A DNA stretch of 64,000 nt from Streptomyces sp. CB01201 (lineage in GTDB: Bacteria; Actinomycetota; Actinomycetes; Streptomycetales; Streptomycetaceae), in contig NZ_NNBJ01000019.1 in assembly GCF_002803085.1 (NCBI RefSeq), positions 37,927 to 101,926 of the forward strand, given 5' to 3'. Below are positions 40,750-49,799 of the stretch, in pieces. Each line of letters begins with the position of its first letter. Position 1 is the first letter of the stretch. The notes under the pieces were generated by a model that made no database searches, was not told the origin of the DNA, and saw only the letters and a program-made list of their open reading frames with translations. Made by a program: the position numbers and the translations under genes.

Positions 40750-41901
40750 CTAGCAGTTGGGGTGTGTGCTCCTGCCCGCGAAGCGGTCCGCCAGCCAGTT
40801 CGCGGCCGGGATTCCGCCCACCGTCACCCCGCCGATGTGGCCGAGCAGCGGCAGCGCGTGCCATTCCACGTTCGTACCCCTGGCGCACCAGTCGGAGCGG
40901 AGCTGCTGGCCGACCGCGTACGGGATCAGTTCGTCGACCGTGCCGTGGTAGAGGTACACCGGCGCGTCCGGGCGGTGGGTGCCGAGCTTGGATTCGGCCA
41001 ACCTGGCCTGCCAGTCGGGCTGTTGGAGCGGGTTGTTCACGGTCAGGTCGGTGATGTGCTTGAACGAGCCCACCGTGGTGTCGACGGCCACGCAGTTGTT
41101 CTTGAAGTAGTCGACGAGCGCCTTGCCCGCCGGGTTGAGGTACGAGTTCAGGTTCAGCTCGGGGAAGGCCGCGTCCTGGCCGGCCGCCGCCATGAAGATG
41201 AGTCCGGAGCCGAGGCCGCCGTCGTTGGAGGACGCGACCTTCATCAGGTCGGCCGGGACGCCGCCGGTCGCGGTGCCCTTCACCTTCAGGTCCGGCGCGT
41301 ACGAATCGTGCAGCTCGGCGGCCCAGCTGCTGGCCTGGCCGCCCTGCGAGTAACCCATGATCCCCACCGGGGAGTTGGCGTCCACGCCGGGGATGCCGAG
41401 GCGCTCGGCGGCGCGGGCCGCGTCCAGGACGGCGGTGCCCTCGGCGCGGCCGACCGTGTAGGTGTGGTCGCCGGGCGTGCCGAGACCCTCGTAGTCGGTG
41501 ACCGCGACCGCCCAGCCGCGCTGGACGACCTGGTTGATCAGGGTGGCCTCGACGGCGGTGCCGTAGGGGAAGTTGGCGCTCGGCGCGCACGAGTCGCCGA
41601 GGCCGACCGTGCCGACGGCGTACGTCACGACCGGGCGCGGGCCGGTGCGGCCGTCGTTCGGCACGATCACCGTGCCCGAGACGGTGTTCGGGGCGCCCTT
41701 GGCGGTGGTGGAGCGGTAAGTCACGTGCCAGGCACGGGTGTTGGTCCACTGGCCGGGCAGCGGGTGGAACTCGGTGGGGGACTGGGTGACGATGTCGCCG
41801 GGCGACGCGGTCGCCGTGTCGTCGGCGAACGCGGTGGGGGTGGCTGCCGAGAGGAGGAGTGCGGCGGTGATGGCACCGGCCACTCTGGTACGGACGTGCA
41901 T
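40750..41901 (-). CDS. Secreted lipase (LIP family)
   Basis: A 383-residue exported esterase/lipase. The signal peptide (about residues 1-26) has a long hydrophobic core ending TPTAFADD. The mature enzyme has an alpha/beta-hydrolase fold: GWAVAVTDYEGLGTPGDH, nucleophile elbow MGYSQGGQASSW, an Asp-containing PVYLYHGTVDELIPY and a final GHIGG histidine. This matches secretory lipases (LIP family) of actinobacteria and fungi. ATG 41901 has GGGAGA upstream. The AraC-type regulator gene lies 180 bp upstream on the same strand. Confidence 0.9.
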   Translation of the reverse strand: MHVRTRVAGAITAALLLSAATPTAFADDTATASPGDIVTQSPTEFHPLPGQWTNTRAWHVTYRSTTAKGAPNTVSGTVIVPNDGRTGPRPVVTYAVGTVGLGDSCAPSANFPYGTAVEATLINQVVQRGWAVAVTDYEGLGTPGDHTYTVGRAEGTAVLDAARAAERLGIPGVDANSPVGIMGYSQGGQASSWAAELHDSYAPDLKVKGTATGGVPADLMKVASSNDGGLGSGLIFMAAAGQDAAFPELNLNSYLNPAGKALVDYFKNNCVAVDTTVGSFKHITDLTVNNPLQQPDWQARLAESKLGTHRPDAPVYLYHGTVDELIPYAVGQQLRSDWCARGTNVEWHALPLLGHIGGVTVGGIPAANWLADRFAGRSTHPNC

Positions 41902-42080
41902 GCGGCTCTCCCAACGGTCCGGTGGGGCGCGGGCAGTTGAGGAGAAGGTAGTGACTGACCGGTAGGTATGGAGCTGACCGTACCGCTCACCTTCGCTGGC
42001 CTCGCCGACGACACGGCGCGCTCCCGCCGGCCGCGCCGAGGACACCGCCCACCGTCGCCGGCCGCGCCGACCCGGCGGCT

Positions 42081-43088
42081 TCAGTGGTCGAGGCGGTACG
42101 CGCCCGGGGTCGTGCCCGTCCAGCGGCGGAAGGCGCGGTGGAAACTGGTGTCCTCCGAGAAGCCGAGCCGGGCCGCGATCTCCGCGATCGGCTCGCGGCC
42201 CTCGGCCAGGCCCGCGATCGCCGCGTCCCGCCGCACCGCGTCCTTGAGCTGCTGGAACGAGGTGCCCTCGCGGGCGAGGCGGCGGCGCAGGGTGGCGGGT
42301 GACATGGCGAGGCGGGCCGCCGTCTCCTCCAGGGTGGGCAGCCGGGGAGTGGCGCGCAGGGCGGCCGAGAGGGCCCGGCCCACCTGCTCGCCGACCGTCG
42401 TCCCGTAGGCCCGGCGGCTGAGCAGTTCGAAGGGCGAGCGGCGCAGCATCTGCCCCAGTGCGGCCTCGTCACGCACGAGCGGCGCGGTCAGCCAGTGCGC
42501 GTCGAACGTCACCTGGGTGCGGGTGCCCCCGAACCGGACCGGGCAGCCGAACAGCGACTCGTACTCCTCCTGGTGCGGAGGCGGCGGATAGCCGAAGGCG
42601 GCCCGGGTCAGCGGGATGCGGCGGCCCACCAGCCAGCTGCACAGGCGGTGCCAGATGATGACGAGGCACTCGGTCAGGAACCGGTCCTCGTCCCGGCCCC
42701 CGAGGTCACCCCGTACCGCGAACACCGCGTCCGCGCCGCTCACTTCGAGGGCGAGGTCGGGGCCGCCCGCGAACAGGCCGTAGAAGGTGGTGCCGCGCCG
42801 CATCGCGCCGCCGAGGTCGGGGCAGCCGAGCACGGCGTAACACATCATCGCGAAGGTGCCGGGGCGGCTGGGGGCCCCGCCGAGCCCGAGGAATTCGTCC
42901 CCGGTCGCCCGGTACAGGGCCCGGAAGAGCAGGGCGAACTGGGCCGGGGTAACCCGGGCCCGGTCGTCGCCGAGCAGCAGCGGGGGGATGCCGGACGCCT
43001 GGAGCAGCGGCACGGTGTCGATGCCGTGCCGCTCGGCGCCGCGCAGCACGGCCCGTACATGGTGCACGGTGATCGTCGGCTTCGCCAT
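42081..43088 (-). CDS. AraC family regulator (arabinose-binding-like N-terminus)
   Basis: A 335-residue transcription factor. The N-terminal 190 residues (HGIDTVPLLQASGIPPLLLGD ... RLCSWLVGRRIPLTRAAFGYPPP) match the Arabinose_bd-type sensing domain of OruR/ArgR-like AraC regulators. The C-terminal pair of helix-turn-helices ends the protein (LPTLEETAARLAMSPATLRRRLAREGTSFQQLKD ... IAARLGFSEDTSFHRAFRRWTGTTPGAYR). Such regulators often control lipid or opine catabolism. It faces an acyl-CoA synthetase gene divergently across 95 bp, so that gene is a plausible target, as is the lipase gene downstream. ATG 43088 is used. Confidence 0.92.
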   Translation of the reverse strand: MAKPTITVHHVRAVLRGAERHGIDTVPLLQASGIPPLLLGDDRARVTPAQFALLFRALYRATGDEFLGLGGAPSRPGTFAMMCYAVLGCPDLGGAMRRGTTFYGLFAGGPDLALEVSGADAVFAVRGDLGGRDEDRFLTECLVIIWHRLCSWLVGRRIPLTRAAFGYPPPPHQEEYESLFGCPVRFGGTRTQVTFDAHWLTAPLVRDEAALGQMLRRSPFELLSRRAYGTTVGEQVGRALSAALRATPRLPTLEETAARLAMSPATLRRRLAREGTSFQQLKDAVRRDAAIAGLAEGREPIAEIAARLGFSEDTSFHRAFRRWTGTTPGAYRLDH

Positions 43089-43183
43089 GGTCAACGACGG
43101 TAGCCGGGTTGAGCGTTGAGGTCAGCCGGGGTGACGTTTCCCGTCATCCCCGAGGGCCCCGGGCCGTACCTACCGTCGGGTAC

Positions 43184-44959
43184 ATGACCCTCCAGAGCCC
43201 GCACCAGGAGCCGTCCCCGCGTCCCTCGACGCTCGCCGTGTTCACCGAGTGGGCGGCCGGACGCCACCCGGACCAGCCGGCCCTGCGGTTCCGTGACGCG
43301 GACGGGGGGTGGGCGTCGGTCAGCTACGCCGAGCTGCGCGACACCGTGCGCCGCACCGCGCGCGGACTGCTCGCCCTCGGCATCCGGACCGGGGACCGGG
43401 TGGCGATCCTCGCCGAGACCCGCCCCGAGTGGACGTACGCGCACTTCGCCTGCCTCGCGGCGGGCGCGGTCGTGGTGCCGGTGTATCCGACGGCGGGCGA
43501 CGAGGAGGCCGCCTGGGTGCTCGCGGACTCCGGCGCGAAGGCCGTCATCTGCGAGGGCCCGGCCGAGGCGGCCCGCGTGGAGGGGCTGCGCGGAAAGCTG
43601 CCCGCGCTCGACCACGTCCTCCTGATGACGGGGCAGACGGGGCAGAAGGGCGCTACGGGGGCGCCGGAGGGATCGGCCGTGCCGCCGGCCGGCCTCGCGG
43701 ACCGGGCCGAGGCGGTGTCGCTCCCCGATCTCCTGGCCCGCGCCGAGGCCGTCGGGCCGGACGACGACGCCGAACTCGTCTACACCTCCGGCACCACCGG
43801 TCTGCCCAAGGGCTGCCGGCTCACGCACGGCAACATGGGCGCGGTCCAGGACGCCACGCTGCACCTCATCGAGGGCGCCCCCGGCGACCGCACGTACCTC
43901 TACCTGCCTCTCGCGCATCTGCTCGCGCAGCTCATCCAGTTCTCCACCCTCCTGTACGGGGGCGAGCTCTGCTATTTCGGCGGCCGGATCGAGGACGTCG
44001 TCGGTGAGCTCGCCGAGGCGCAGCCCACTCATCTGCCGTCCGTACCAAGGCTGTTCGAGAAGGTCTACTCGGTGGTGCGCTCGCTCGCCGAGGCCAAGGA
44101 GGGCGGCGGCGAACGCTTCGACGCGGCGGTCGCCGTGGGCGTCCTCGCGGCGGAAGGGCGGCTTCCGGCCGAGCGCCGGGCGGAGTACGAGGCCGCCGAC
44201 GCCTCGCTGTTCCAACTGGTCCGGGCGGCCTTCGGGGGCCGCCTTCGCTGGGCGCTCACCGGCGGCGCCCCGATCGACCCGACCGTCCTGGACTTCCTGC
44301 GGGCCTGCGGGATCCGGGTCTTCGAGGGCTACGGCATGACCGAGTCCGCCGGGGTGATCTCGCTGAACCACCCGGGGGCGGTGCGCTACGGCACGGTCGG
44401 GCGGCCGGTCCAGGGGTGCGAGGTGAGGATCGCGGACGACGACGAGGTGCTCGCCCGGGGCCCGATGATCTTCCCCGGCTATCACGCGAACGCGCACGGC
44501 ACGGCCGAGGCGCTCGACGCGGAGGGGTGGCTGCACACGGGCGACCTGGGGGCGCTCGACGCGGACGGTTACCTGACGATCACCGGCCGCAAGAAGGACC
44601 TGATCATCACGTCCGCCGGAAAGAACCTGACCCCCTCGCACGTGGAGCTGGCCATCGAGCGGTCCCGCTTCGTCTCGCACGCGGTGATGGTCGGCGACCG
44701 GCGCCCGTACCCGGTCGCGCTGATCACGGTGGACGGGCAGGAGACGGCGGGGCGCGGGCCCGAGGAGGTCCGCGCGCTGGTCCGGGAGGCCGTCGACGCG
44801 GCCAACGCGCAGGTGTCCCGGCCGGCCAGGATCCGGGACTTCGTGGTCCTGCCGCAGGACTTCAGCGTGGAGAGCGGGGAGCTGACCCCGACGCTCAAGG
44901 TGCGGCGCAGGGTGGTGATCGAGCGGTACGCGGCCGAGATCGAGGGCCTGTACGGCTGA
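43184..44959 (+). CDS. Long-chain acyl-CoA synthetase (FadD15-like)
   Basis: A 591-residue AMP-forming ligase. Core motifs are YTSGTTGLPKGC (P-loop), YLPLAHLLAQ, a FEGYGMTES motif, WLHTGDLGALDADGYLTITGRKKD and a C-terminal lysine region (ELTPTLKVRRRVV). It activates fatty acids to acyl-CoA for degradation or lipid synthesis. The FadD15-type grouping rests on the long insertion around residue 300 and the PTLKVRR ending. ATG 43184 is preceded by a weak GGG site. It is divergent from an AraC-family gene and convergent with the cold-shock gene. Confidence 0.93.
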   Translation: MTLQSPHQEPSPRPSTLAVFTEWAAGRHPDQPALRFRDADGGWASVSYAELRDTVRRTARGLLALGIRTGDRVAILAETRPEWTYAHFACLAAGAVVVPVYPTAGDEEAAWVLADSGAKAVICEGPAEAARVEGLRGKLPALDHVLLMTGQTGQKGATGAPEGSAVPPAGLADRAEAVSLPDLLARAEAVGPDDDAELVYTSGTTGLPKGCRLTHGNMGAVQDATLHLIEGAPGDRTYLYLPLAHLLAQLIQFSTLLYGGELCYFGGRIEDVVGELAEAQPTHLPSVPRLFEKVYSVVRSLAEAKEGGGERFDAAVAVGVLAAEGRLPAERRAEYEAADASLFQLVRAAFGGRLRWALTGGAPIDPTVLDFLRACGIRVFEGYGMTESAGVISLNHPGAVRYGTVGRPVQGCEVRIADDDEVLARGPMIFPGYHANAHGTAEALDAEGWLHTGDLGALDADGYLTITGRKKDLIITSAGKNLTPSHVELAIERSRFVSHAVMVGDRRPYPVALITVDGQETAGRGPEEVRALVREAVDAANAQVSRPARIRDFVVLPQDFSVESGELTPTLKVRRRVVIERYAAEIEGLYG

Positions 44960-45015
44960 GGGGGCCCGGCGCCGGGAGGCCGGGGCGCGGTCGTGGTCCC
45001 GTGCGCCAAAAGGCA

Positions 45016-45044
45016 GGAGCCCCGGTCCATCAGGACGGGGCTCC
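45016..45044. terminator. Terminator between acyl-CoA synthetase and csp genes
   Basis: GGAGCCCCGGTCC, ATCA, GGACGGGGCTCC forms a long stem with one bulged G. On the minus strand TGCCTTTTGG follows, so it is probably the csp terminator and may work both ways. Confidence 0.8.
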
Positions 45045-45083
45045 TTGGGTACTGCTAAGTCAGCGATCGCCAACCCGGGCAAG

Positions 45084-45287
45084 TTAGGCCGGGGTGACGT
45101 TCTCCGCCTGCGGGCCCTTCGGGCCCTGAGTGACGTCGAAGTTCACGACCTGGTTCTCCTCCAGGGAGCGGAAACCAGACGCGTTGATCGCGGAGTAGTG
45201 GACGAAGACATCCGGGCCGCCGCCGTCCTGGGCGATGAAGCCGAAGCCCTTTTCAGCGTTGAACCACTTCACGGTTCCGGTAGCCAT
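45084..45287 (-). CDS. Cold-shock protein, CspA family
   Basis: A 67-residue single OB-fold RNA chaperone: MATGTVKWFNAEKGFGFI with the RNP1-like KGFGFI, DVFVHYSAI (RNP2), and the rest of a normal-length CSD ending NVTPA. ATG 45287 has an AAGGAGGG site. The message has a long 5' leader of at least 100 bases with a perfect hairpin near 45353-45380, as is common for temperature-regulated csp genes. Confidence 0.96.
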   Translation of the reverse strand: MATGTVKWFNAEKGFGFIAQDGGGPDVFVHYSAINASGFRSLEENQVVNFDVTQGPKGPQAENVTPA

Positions 45288-45352
45288 AAGCCCTCCTTGG
45301 GCCAAAGGGTTGCCCTGCTCCAGAACCTGCAAACAAGTCTGAAAACTACAAA

Positions 45353-45380
45353 AGCCTGCGGGTTACATGCTCCGCAGGCT
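45353..45380 (-). promoter_or_regulatory. Hairpin with U-rich tail in csp 5' UTR
   Basis: On the minus strand AGCCTGCGG, a ten-base loop, CCGCAGGCT, then TTTTGTAGTTTTC. This is a perfect 9-bp stem with a U-rich run, shaped like an intrinsic terminator, 65 bases before the cold-shock start. Confidence 0.65.
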
Positions 45381-45593
45381 CTGTACTGCAAGGGAAACCA
45401 AACTGCAACTTGCGCTGAGCGTAGCACGCAGCTCAGGTGCGGCGGTAGAGGGAAAGATCACTCCGCTCGCACGTTTGACCGGCGGCTGAGCAGGTGATCA
45501 ACCACCCTCCCCGGAGGCATCGCGCAAGCTCCCGGGAGGAGGTGGGCGGGGCCCGGCGCGGTCCACGGAGTGGGACGGGTCTAGCCTCGCCAT
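45381..45593. other. Divergent csp/mqnA promoter region
   Basis: No gene. It includes an AT-richer stretch at 45395-45440 likely to carry the csp promoter, followed by GC-rich sequence leading to mqnA. Confidence 0.5.
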
Positions 45594-46460
45594 GTGGACA
45601 ATTCAACCAGCCCCCAGCGCCAAGGCGGCCGGCCGCGCGTCGGCCACATCCAGTTCCTCAACTGCCTGCCCCTGTACTGGGGCCTGGCACGGACGGGCAC
45701 GCTGCTCGATCTGGAGCTGACCAAGGACAGTCCGGAGAAGCTGAGCGAGCAGCTGGTGAACGGCGATCTCGACATCGCGCCGATCACCCTCGTGGAGTTC
45801 CTGCGCAACGCGGAGGATCTCGTCGCCTTCCCGGACATCGCGGTGGGCTGCGACGGGCCCGTCATGTCCTGCGTGATCGTCTCGCAGCGGCCCCTGGAGG
45901 ACCTGGACGGGGCGCGCGTGGCGCTCGGCTCCACCTCGCGGACCTCCGTACGCCTGGCGCAGCTCCTGCTCGCGGAGCGGTACGAGGTGACCCCCGACTA
46001 CTACACGTGCCCGCCCGACCTCGGCCTGATGATGCGCGAGGCGGACGCGGCGGTGCTGATCGGGGACGCCGCGCTGCGGGCCTCGCTGCACGACGCCCCG
46101 CGGCTCGGGCTCCAGGTGCACGACCTGGGCGCGATGTGGAAGGAGTGGACGGGCCTGCCGTTCGTCTTCGCCGTGTGGGCGGCCCGCAAGGACTACCTGG
46201 CCCGCGAGCCGGAGCTGGTCCAGCAGGTGCACGAGGCGTTCCTGGCCTCGCGCGACCTCTCCCTCGAAGAGGTCACCAAGGTCGCCGAGCAGGCCGCCCG
46301 CTGGGAGGTCTTCGACGCCGAGCTCCTGGAGCGCTACTTCACGACGCTGGACTTCCGCTTCGGGACCCAACAGCTCGAAGGCGTACGGGAGTTCGCCCGG
46401 CGCACCGGCCCGACGACCGGGTTCGCCGCGGACGTCGACGTGGAGCTGCTCGCCCCGTAA
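45594..46460 (+). CDS. mqnA: Chorismate dehydratase MqnA
   Basis: A 288-residue enzyme for the first futalosine-pathway step, removing water from chorismate to give 3-[(1-carboxyvinyl)oxy]benzoate. The fold is that of a periplasmic binding protein used as an enzyme. Conserved parts are VGHIQFLNCLPLYWGL, SEQLVNGDLDIAPITLVEFL, ALGSTSRTSVRLAQLLL, DAAVLIGDAALR and WKEWTGLPFVFAVW. GTG 45594 is the start. Its product is the substrate of MqnE (34978-36141). It stands alone, convergent with an esterase gene. Confidence 0.94.
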   Translation: MDNSTSPQRQGGRPRVGHIQFLNCLPLYWGLARTGTLLDLELTKDSPEKLSEQLVNGDLDIAPITLVEFLRNAEDLVAFPDIAVGCDGPVMSCVIVSQRPLEDLDGARVALGSTSRTSVRLAQLLLAERYEVTPDYYTCPPDLGLMMREADAAVLIGDAALRASLHDAPRLGLQVHDLGAMWKEWTGLPFVFAVWAARKDYLAREPELVQQVHEAFLASRDLSLEEVTKVAEQAARWEVFDAELLERYFTTLDFRFGTQQLEGVREFARRTGPTTGFAADVDVELLAP

Positions 46461-46487
46461 CCGCATGCGGTCCAGGACCGCCCGGTC

Positions 46488-47552
46488 TCAGGAGGACGGG
46501 ACCGGGGCGAGCATCTGCTTGCTGATCCACTCCATGGTCCCCTCGCCCATGCCCTTCACGTAGGTGTGCGCGTTGTGGGTGCCGTCCTGGATCACCTGGA
46601 GGCGGGTCTTCACCGGGCCCTTGCCGTACGTGGCGATGAACTGCTTCACCTTCGGCACGACGGTGCCTTCCTTGGTGCCCACCTGGAAGGCGAGCGCGAC
46701 CTCGGGGCCCTTCTTGTCGATGAGGTCCTGGGCCAGCTTCTCCGGGTTGTTCGCCTGCTTCTCCGCGTCGTGCCCCGCCCACAGCGGGGAGTCCGGCACG
46801 ATGTCCGGGCCCGAGGCGATCGCGGCCTTGAACAGGTCGGGCCGCTTGAGCACCGACTTCAGGCCGACGAAGCCGCCCGAGGACGAGCCCATGAAGGCCC
46901 AGCCGTCGCGGGACTTGAAGGTGCGGAAGTTGGCCCGCACCAGGTTCGGCACGTCCTCGGTCATCCAGGTGCCCATCTTCGGCTGCCCCGGGATGTCGCT
47001 GCCGTCGTAGTAGTGCTTGGCGTCCGGGTTGAGGACCGGCATGACGACGATGAACGGCAGGCTCTTGCCGGTCTTGGACCACTCCGAGATGCTGCTCTGG
47101 AGCTTGAGGTCGGTGCCCATCCAGTAGTTCTTGGGGTAGCCGTTTCCGCCGGGCAGCGCGATGAGCACCGGGAAGCCGCTGTTCCGGTACTTCTCGTCGA
47201 AGTACTGCTTGGGCGCCCACACCCACACCTTGCCGGTGAAGCCGGACTTCGCGCCCTTGAGCGTGGTCACGCCGATCTTGGTGCCGTCGCCGAGGCTGCT
47301 CTGCGTGGTGAACGCGGCCTTCGGCCCGGTCGGCAGCAGAGTCTGCGCCGCGGCTCCGTTCTTGCCGGAGGGGTCCTCCTTAGCGGAGGCGTCGCCGTTC
47401 TTCTGGCCGCCCTGCGTCGAGGCGCCGGCCGACGGGCTGCTCGGGCCCGAGTCGAAGCTGACCGGCTTGCCCTCGTCGGAGCAGCCGGTGACCAGCATGA
47501 CCGCGCCGATGGCGGCGGCTGCTATCAGGGCGGCGGGACGACGACGGTTCAT
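46488..47552 (-). CDS. Esterase-like lipoprotein (esterase D / PF00756 type)
   Basis: A 354-residue exported lipoprotein with lipobox VTGC (Cys24) after a clean signal peptide and a Ser/Gly/Lys linker. The catalytic part has VLIALPGGNGYPKNYW, the nucleophile elbow FMGSSSGGFVGL, and a late histidine in DGTHNAHTY, as in putative esterases related to mycolyltransferase antigen 85 and esterase D. Substrate unknown. I start at ATG 47552, with GGAGCC upstream. The upstream frame is a TTCTTCCGG-type repeat giving Lys/Asn/Arg runs and is unlikely to be translated. Confidence 0.85.
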   Translation of the reverse strand: MNRRRPAALIAAAAIGAVMLVTGCSDEGKPVSFDSGPSSPSAGASTQGGQKNGDASAKEDPSGKNGAAAQTLLPTGPKAAFTTQSSLGDGTKIGVTTLKGAKSGFTGKVWVWAPKQYFDEKYRNSGFPVLIALPGGNGYPKNYWMGTDLKLQSSISEWSKTGKSLPFIVVMPVLNPDAKHYYDGSDIPGQPKMGTWMTEDVPNLVRANFRTFKSRDGWAFMGSSSGGFVGLKSVLKRPDLFKAAIASGPDIVPDSPLWAGHDAEKQANNPEKLAQDLIDKKGPEVALAFQVGTKEGTVVPKVKQFIATYGKGPVKTRLQVIQDGTHNAHTYVKGMGEGTMEWISKQMLAPVPSS

Positions 47553-47885
47553 TCGGGGGCTCCGGGAATCTGAGTTCTGGGCACGGGCGTTCTTGCGGAC
47601 GTTCTTCTTGACGGCGTTCTTCCGGTCCGCGTTCTTCCGGGTTCTTCCGGTCCATGTTCTGCCGGAACCGGGCGCCCCGGGCGGGGTGCGGGCGGTGTAT
47701 CGGATGATTGCGACCGAACTACGCCATTCAAGAGGATGGAACAAGCCACCAGGTTCGCTCATGCGCGCACCGGATCCGTCCCGTTCGAGGGTGATCCCGC
47801 GCACGTACGCCCCCACGCTGCTGTCCGACGCCCTCTACGCTGCTGTCCGACCGGCTTGACCAGGGGGACGTTGGGGGAGCACCGG
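47553..47885. other. Divergent region with GTTCTTCCGG repeats
   Basis: No gene. Between about 47590 and 47660 lie repeated GTTCTT and CTTCCGG motifs; the kinase promoter and ribosome site (GGGGGAG) lie to the right. Confidence 0.5.
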
Positions 47886-49673
47886 ATGCTGTCGTTGCAG
47901 CCACTGGAAGCGGGCGAACCCCGCACGATTGGTGCCTACCGGCTGCTCGGCCGGCTCGGCGCGGGCGGCATGGGCCGGGTCTACCTGGGGCGCAGCGCGG
48001 GCGGCCGCACGGTCGCGGTCAAGGTGGTGCATCCGCACTTCGCGCTGGACGAGCAGTTCCGGGCGCGCTTCCGGCACGAGGTCCAGGCGGCCCGCCGGGT
48101 GGGCGGCCGGTGGACCGCCCCGGTCCTCGACGCGGACCCGGACGCACCGGTTCCGTGGGTGGCGACGGGCTATGTCGCGGGCCCCTCGCTGACCCAGGCC
48201 GTCCAGGGCCGCGGCCCGCTCCCCGCCGAGTCCGTTCGGATCCTCGGCGCGGGCCTCGCCGAGGCGCTGGCCGCGGTGCACGCGCTCGGCCTGGTCCACC
48301 GGGACGTGAAGCCGTCCAACGTGCTGCTCACCCTCGACGGGCCCCGCCTGATCGACTTCGGCATCGCCCGCGCCACCGACGGCACCGCCTCGCTCACCGC
48401 GTCCGGAGTCTCCATCGGCTCGCCCGGCTACATGTCGCCGGAGCAGATCCTGGGCCGCGGGGTGACCGGCGCCGCCGACGTCTTCTCGCTCGGCGCGGTC
48501 CTCGCGTACGCGGCGACCGGCGAGCCGCCCTTCCCCGGCGACTCCTCGGCGGCCCTGCTCTACAAGGTGGTGCACGAGTCGCCCGAACTGGGTGCGGGCC
48601 TCACCGGCGAGCTGCGCGAGACGGTCGCCGCCTGCCTCGCCAAGGACCCCGCGGCCCGCCCCGCCCCCGCCGCACTCGCGGCCCGGCTGGCCCCGGCGGG
48701 CGCGGCCGGGCTGGTCCGGGACGGCTGGCTGCCGGGCCCGCTGGTGGAGGAGGTCAGCCGGTCCGCGGTGCGGCTGCTCGACCTGGAGCCCGGGGAGCCG
48801 ACGCGCGGCTCGGGCCCGATTCCCTTCACCAGCGCGGCAGTCGGGGGAGCGGCGGAGCCGGACACCGGCCCGCAGTCCGCCTCCGCCGGAGCCTCCGCAG
48901 GCGCCTCCGCCGGCGTCTTCGGCCCGCCGGACGCCTCCTACACCGCCCCCGCCTCCGGCGACCGGGCGGCGGGCCATTCGGCGAGCCCCCTGCTGGCGTC
49001 CGGCGACCGGGCGGCGGGCCCCGCAGCGAGCCCCCTGTCCGGCCCTCCGCCCGGCGCTCCGCCCGGCCCCGGCACGCCCCCGCCGACGGCTCCGCCGCGC
49101 GTGGCCCTGACCGTGGGGGCCGCGGCCGAACCGGGTGCGAACGGGCGCGGCCGCCGGGTCAGCTGCACGGTCGCCCTCGCGGTCGCGGGCGCCCTCGCCG
49201 CGGTCACGGTCGGCTCGGCCTTCCTCTTCGACCTGCTGCCGGGCCGCGGCGGCGAGGCCCCCGCCACGGGCGCGAGGCCACCCGCCTCGACCGCGTCTCC
49301 GGGCTCCCAACAGGCAGGCGTACCAAGCGAGTTCATCGGCACGTGGCAGGGCGTACTCACCCAGGACAACGGCACCTCGGGGTACGAGTACACAGCGGTG
49401 ATCACCAGGGGCGCGAACGGCGCGGACGTCGTGCACACGACCACGACCCTCGGCCCGCTCCAATGCCACGGCGTCGGTGCGCTCGACTCGGCCACCGCGA
49501 CCGAACTGCACATCACCGAACGCACCGACCCCACGAAGCCGGGAACCATCGGCTGCACCGGCGCGACGGCGACGATGACGTACACCCTCCAGCCGGACGG
49601 CAAACTCCACTTCGCCTCCCAGGAGGCGGCGGCGGGGCGGCCCACGGGGGAGCTTGCCAAGGCGGGAGGCTGA
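47886..49673 (+). CDS. Transmembrane Ser/Thr protein kinase
   Basis: A 595-residue PknB-type kinase. The kinase domain spans about residues 14-275: glycine loop LGAGGMGRVYLG, Lys46 in VAVKVV, HRDVKPSN (catalytic Asp140), DFGIA (157-161) and GYMSPEQIL. It is followed by a Pro/Ala/Ser-rich juxtamembrane stretch (300-430), one transmembrane helix near 430-450, and an extracellular domain of about 120 residues (EFIGTWQGVLTQ ... ATMTYTLQPDGKLHF) with a possible disulfide. The external part could be a sensor. ATG 47886 has GGGGGAG upstream. It sits directly before the EccC-like gene whose product has an FHA-like region, a likely phospho-target. Confidence 0.92.
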   Translation: MLSLQPLEAGEPRTIGAYRLLGRLGAGGMGRVYLGRSAGGRTVAVKVVHPHFALDEQFRARFRHEVQAARRVGGRWTAPVLDADPDAPVPWVATGYVAGPSLTQAVQGRGPLPAESVRILGAGLAEALAAVHALGLVHRDVKPSNVLLTLDGPRLIDFGIARATDGTASLTASGVSIGSPGYMSPEQILGRGVTGAADVFSLGAVLAYAATGEPPFPGDSSAALLYKVVHESPELGAGLTGELRETVAACLAKDPAARPAPAALAARLAPAGAAGLVRDGWLPGPLVEEVSRSAVRLLDLEPGEPTRGSGPIPFTSAAVGGAAEPDTGPQSASAGASAGASAGVFGPPDASYTAPASGDRAAGHSASPLLASGDRAAGPAASPLSGPPPGAPPGPGTPPPTAPPRVALTVGAAAEPGANGRGRRVSCTVALAVAGALAAVTVGSAFLFDLLPGRGGEAPATGARPPASTASPGSQQAGVPSEFIGTWQGVLTQDNGTSGYEYTAVITRGANGADVVHTTTTLGPLQCHGVGALDSATATELHITERTDPTKPGTIGCTGATATMTYTLQPDGKLHFASQEAAAGRPTGELAKAGG

Positions 49674-49799
49674 TTCCAGGGGGCGGGGCGCAGCCCGGGA
49701 GGCGACACCCTCCGTATGCCCGTTCCCGAGGGAGCCACTAGCCTCGGGGCGAGCGGATGGCGATGGGCCGGGCGGGCCGACGGGGGAGTGAAGACGACC

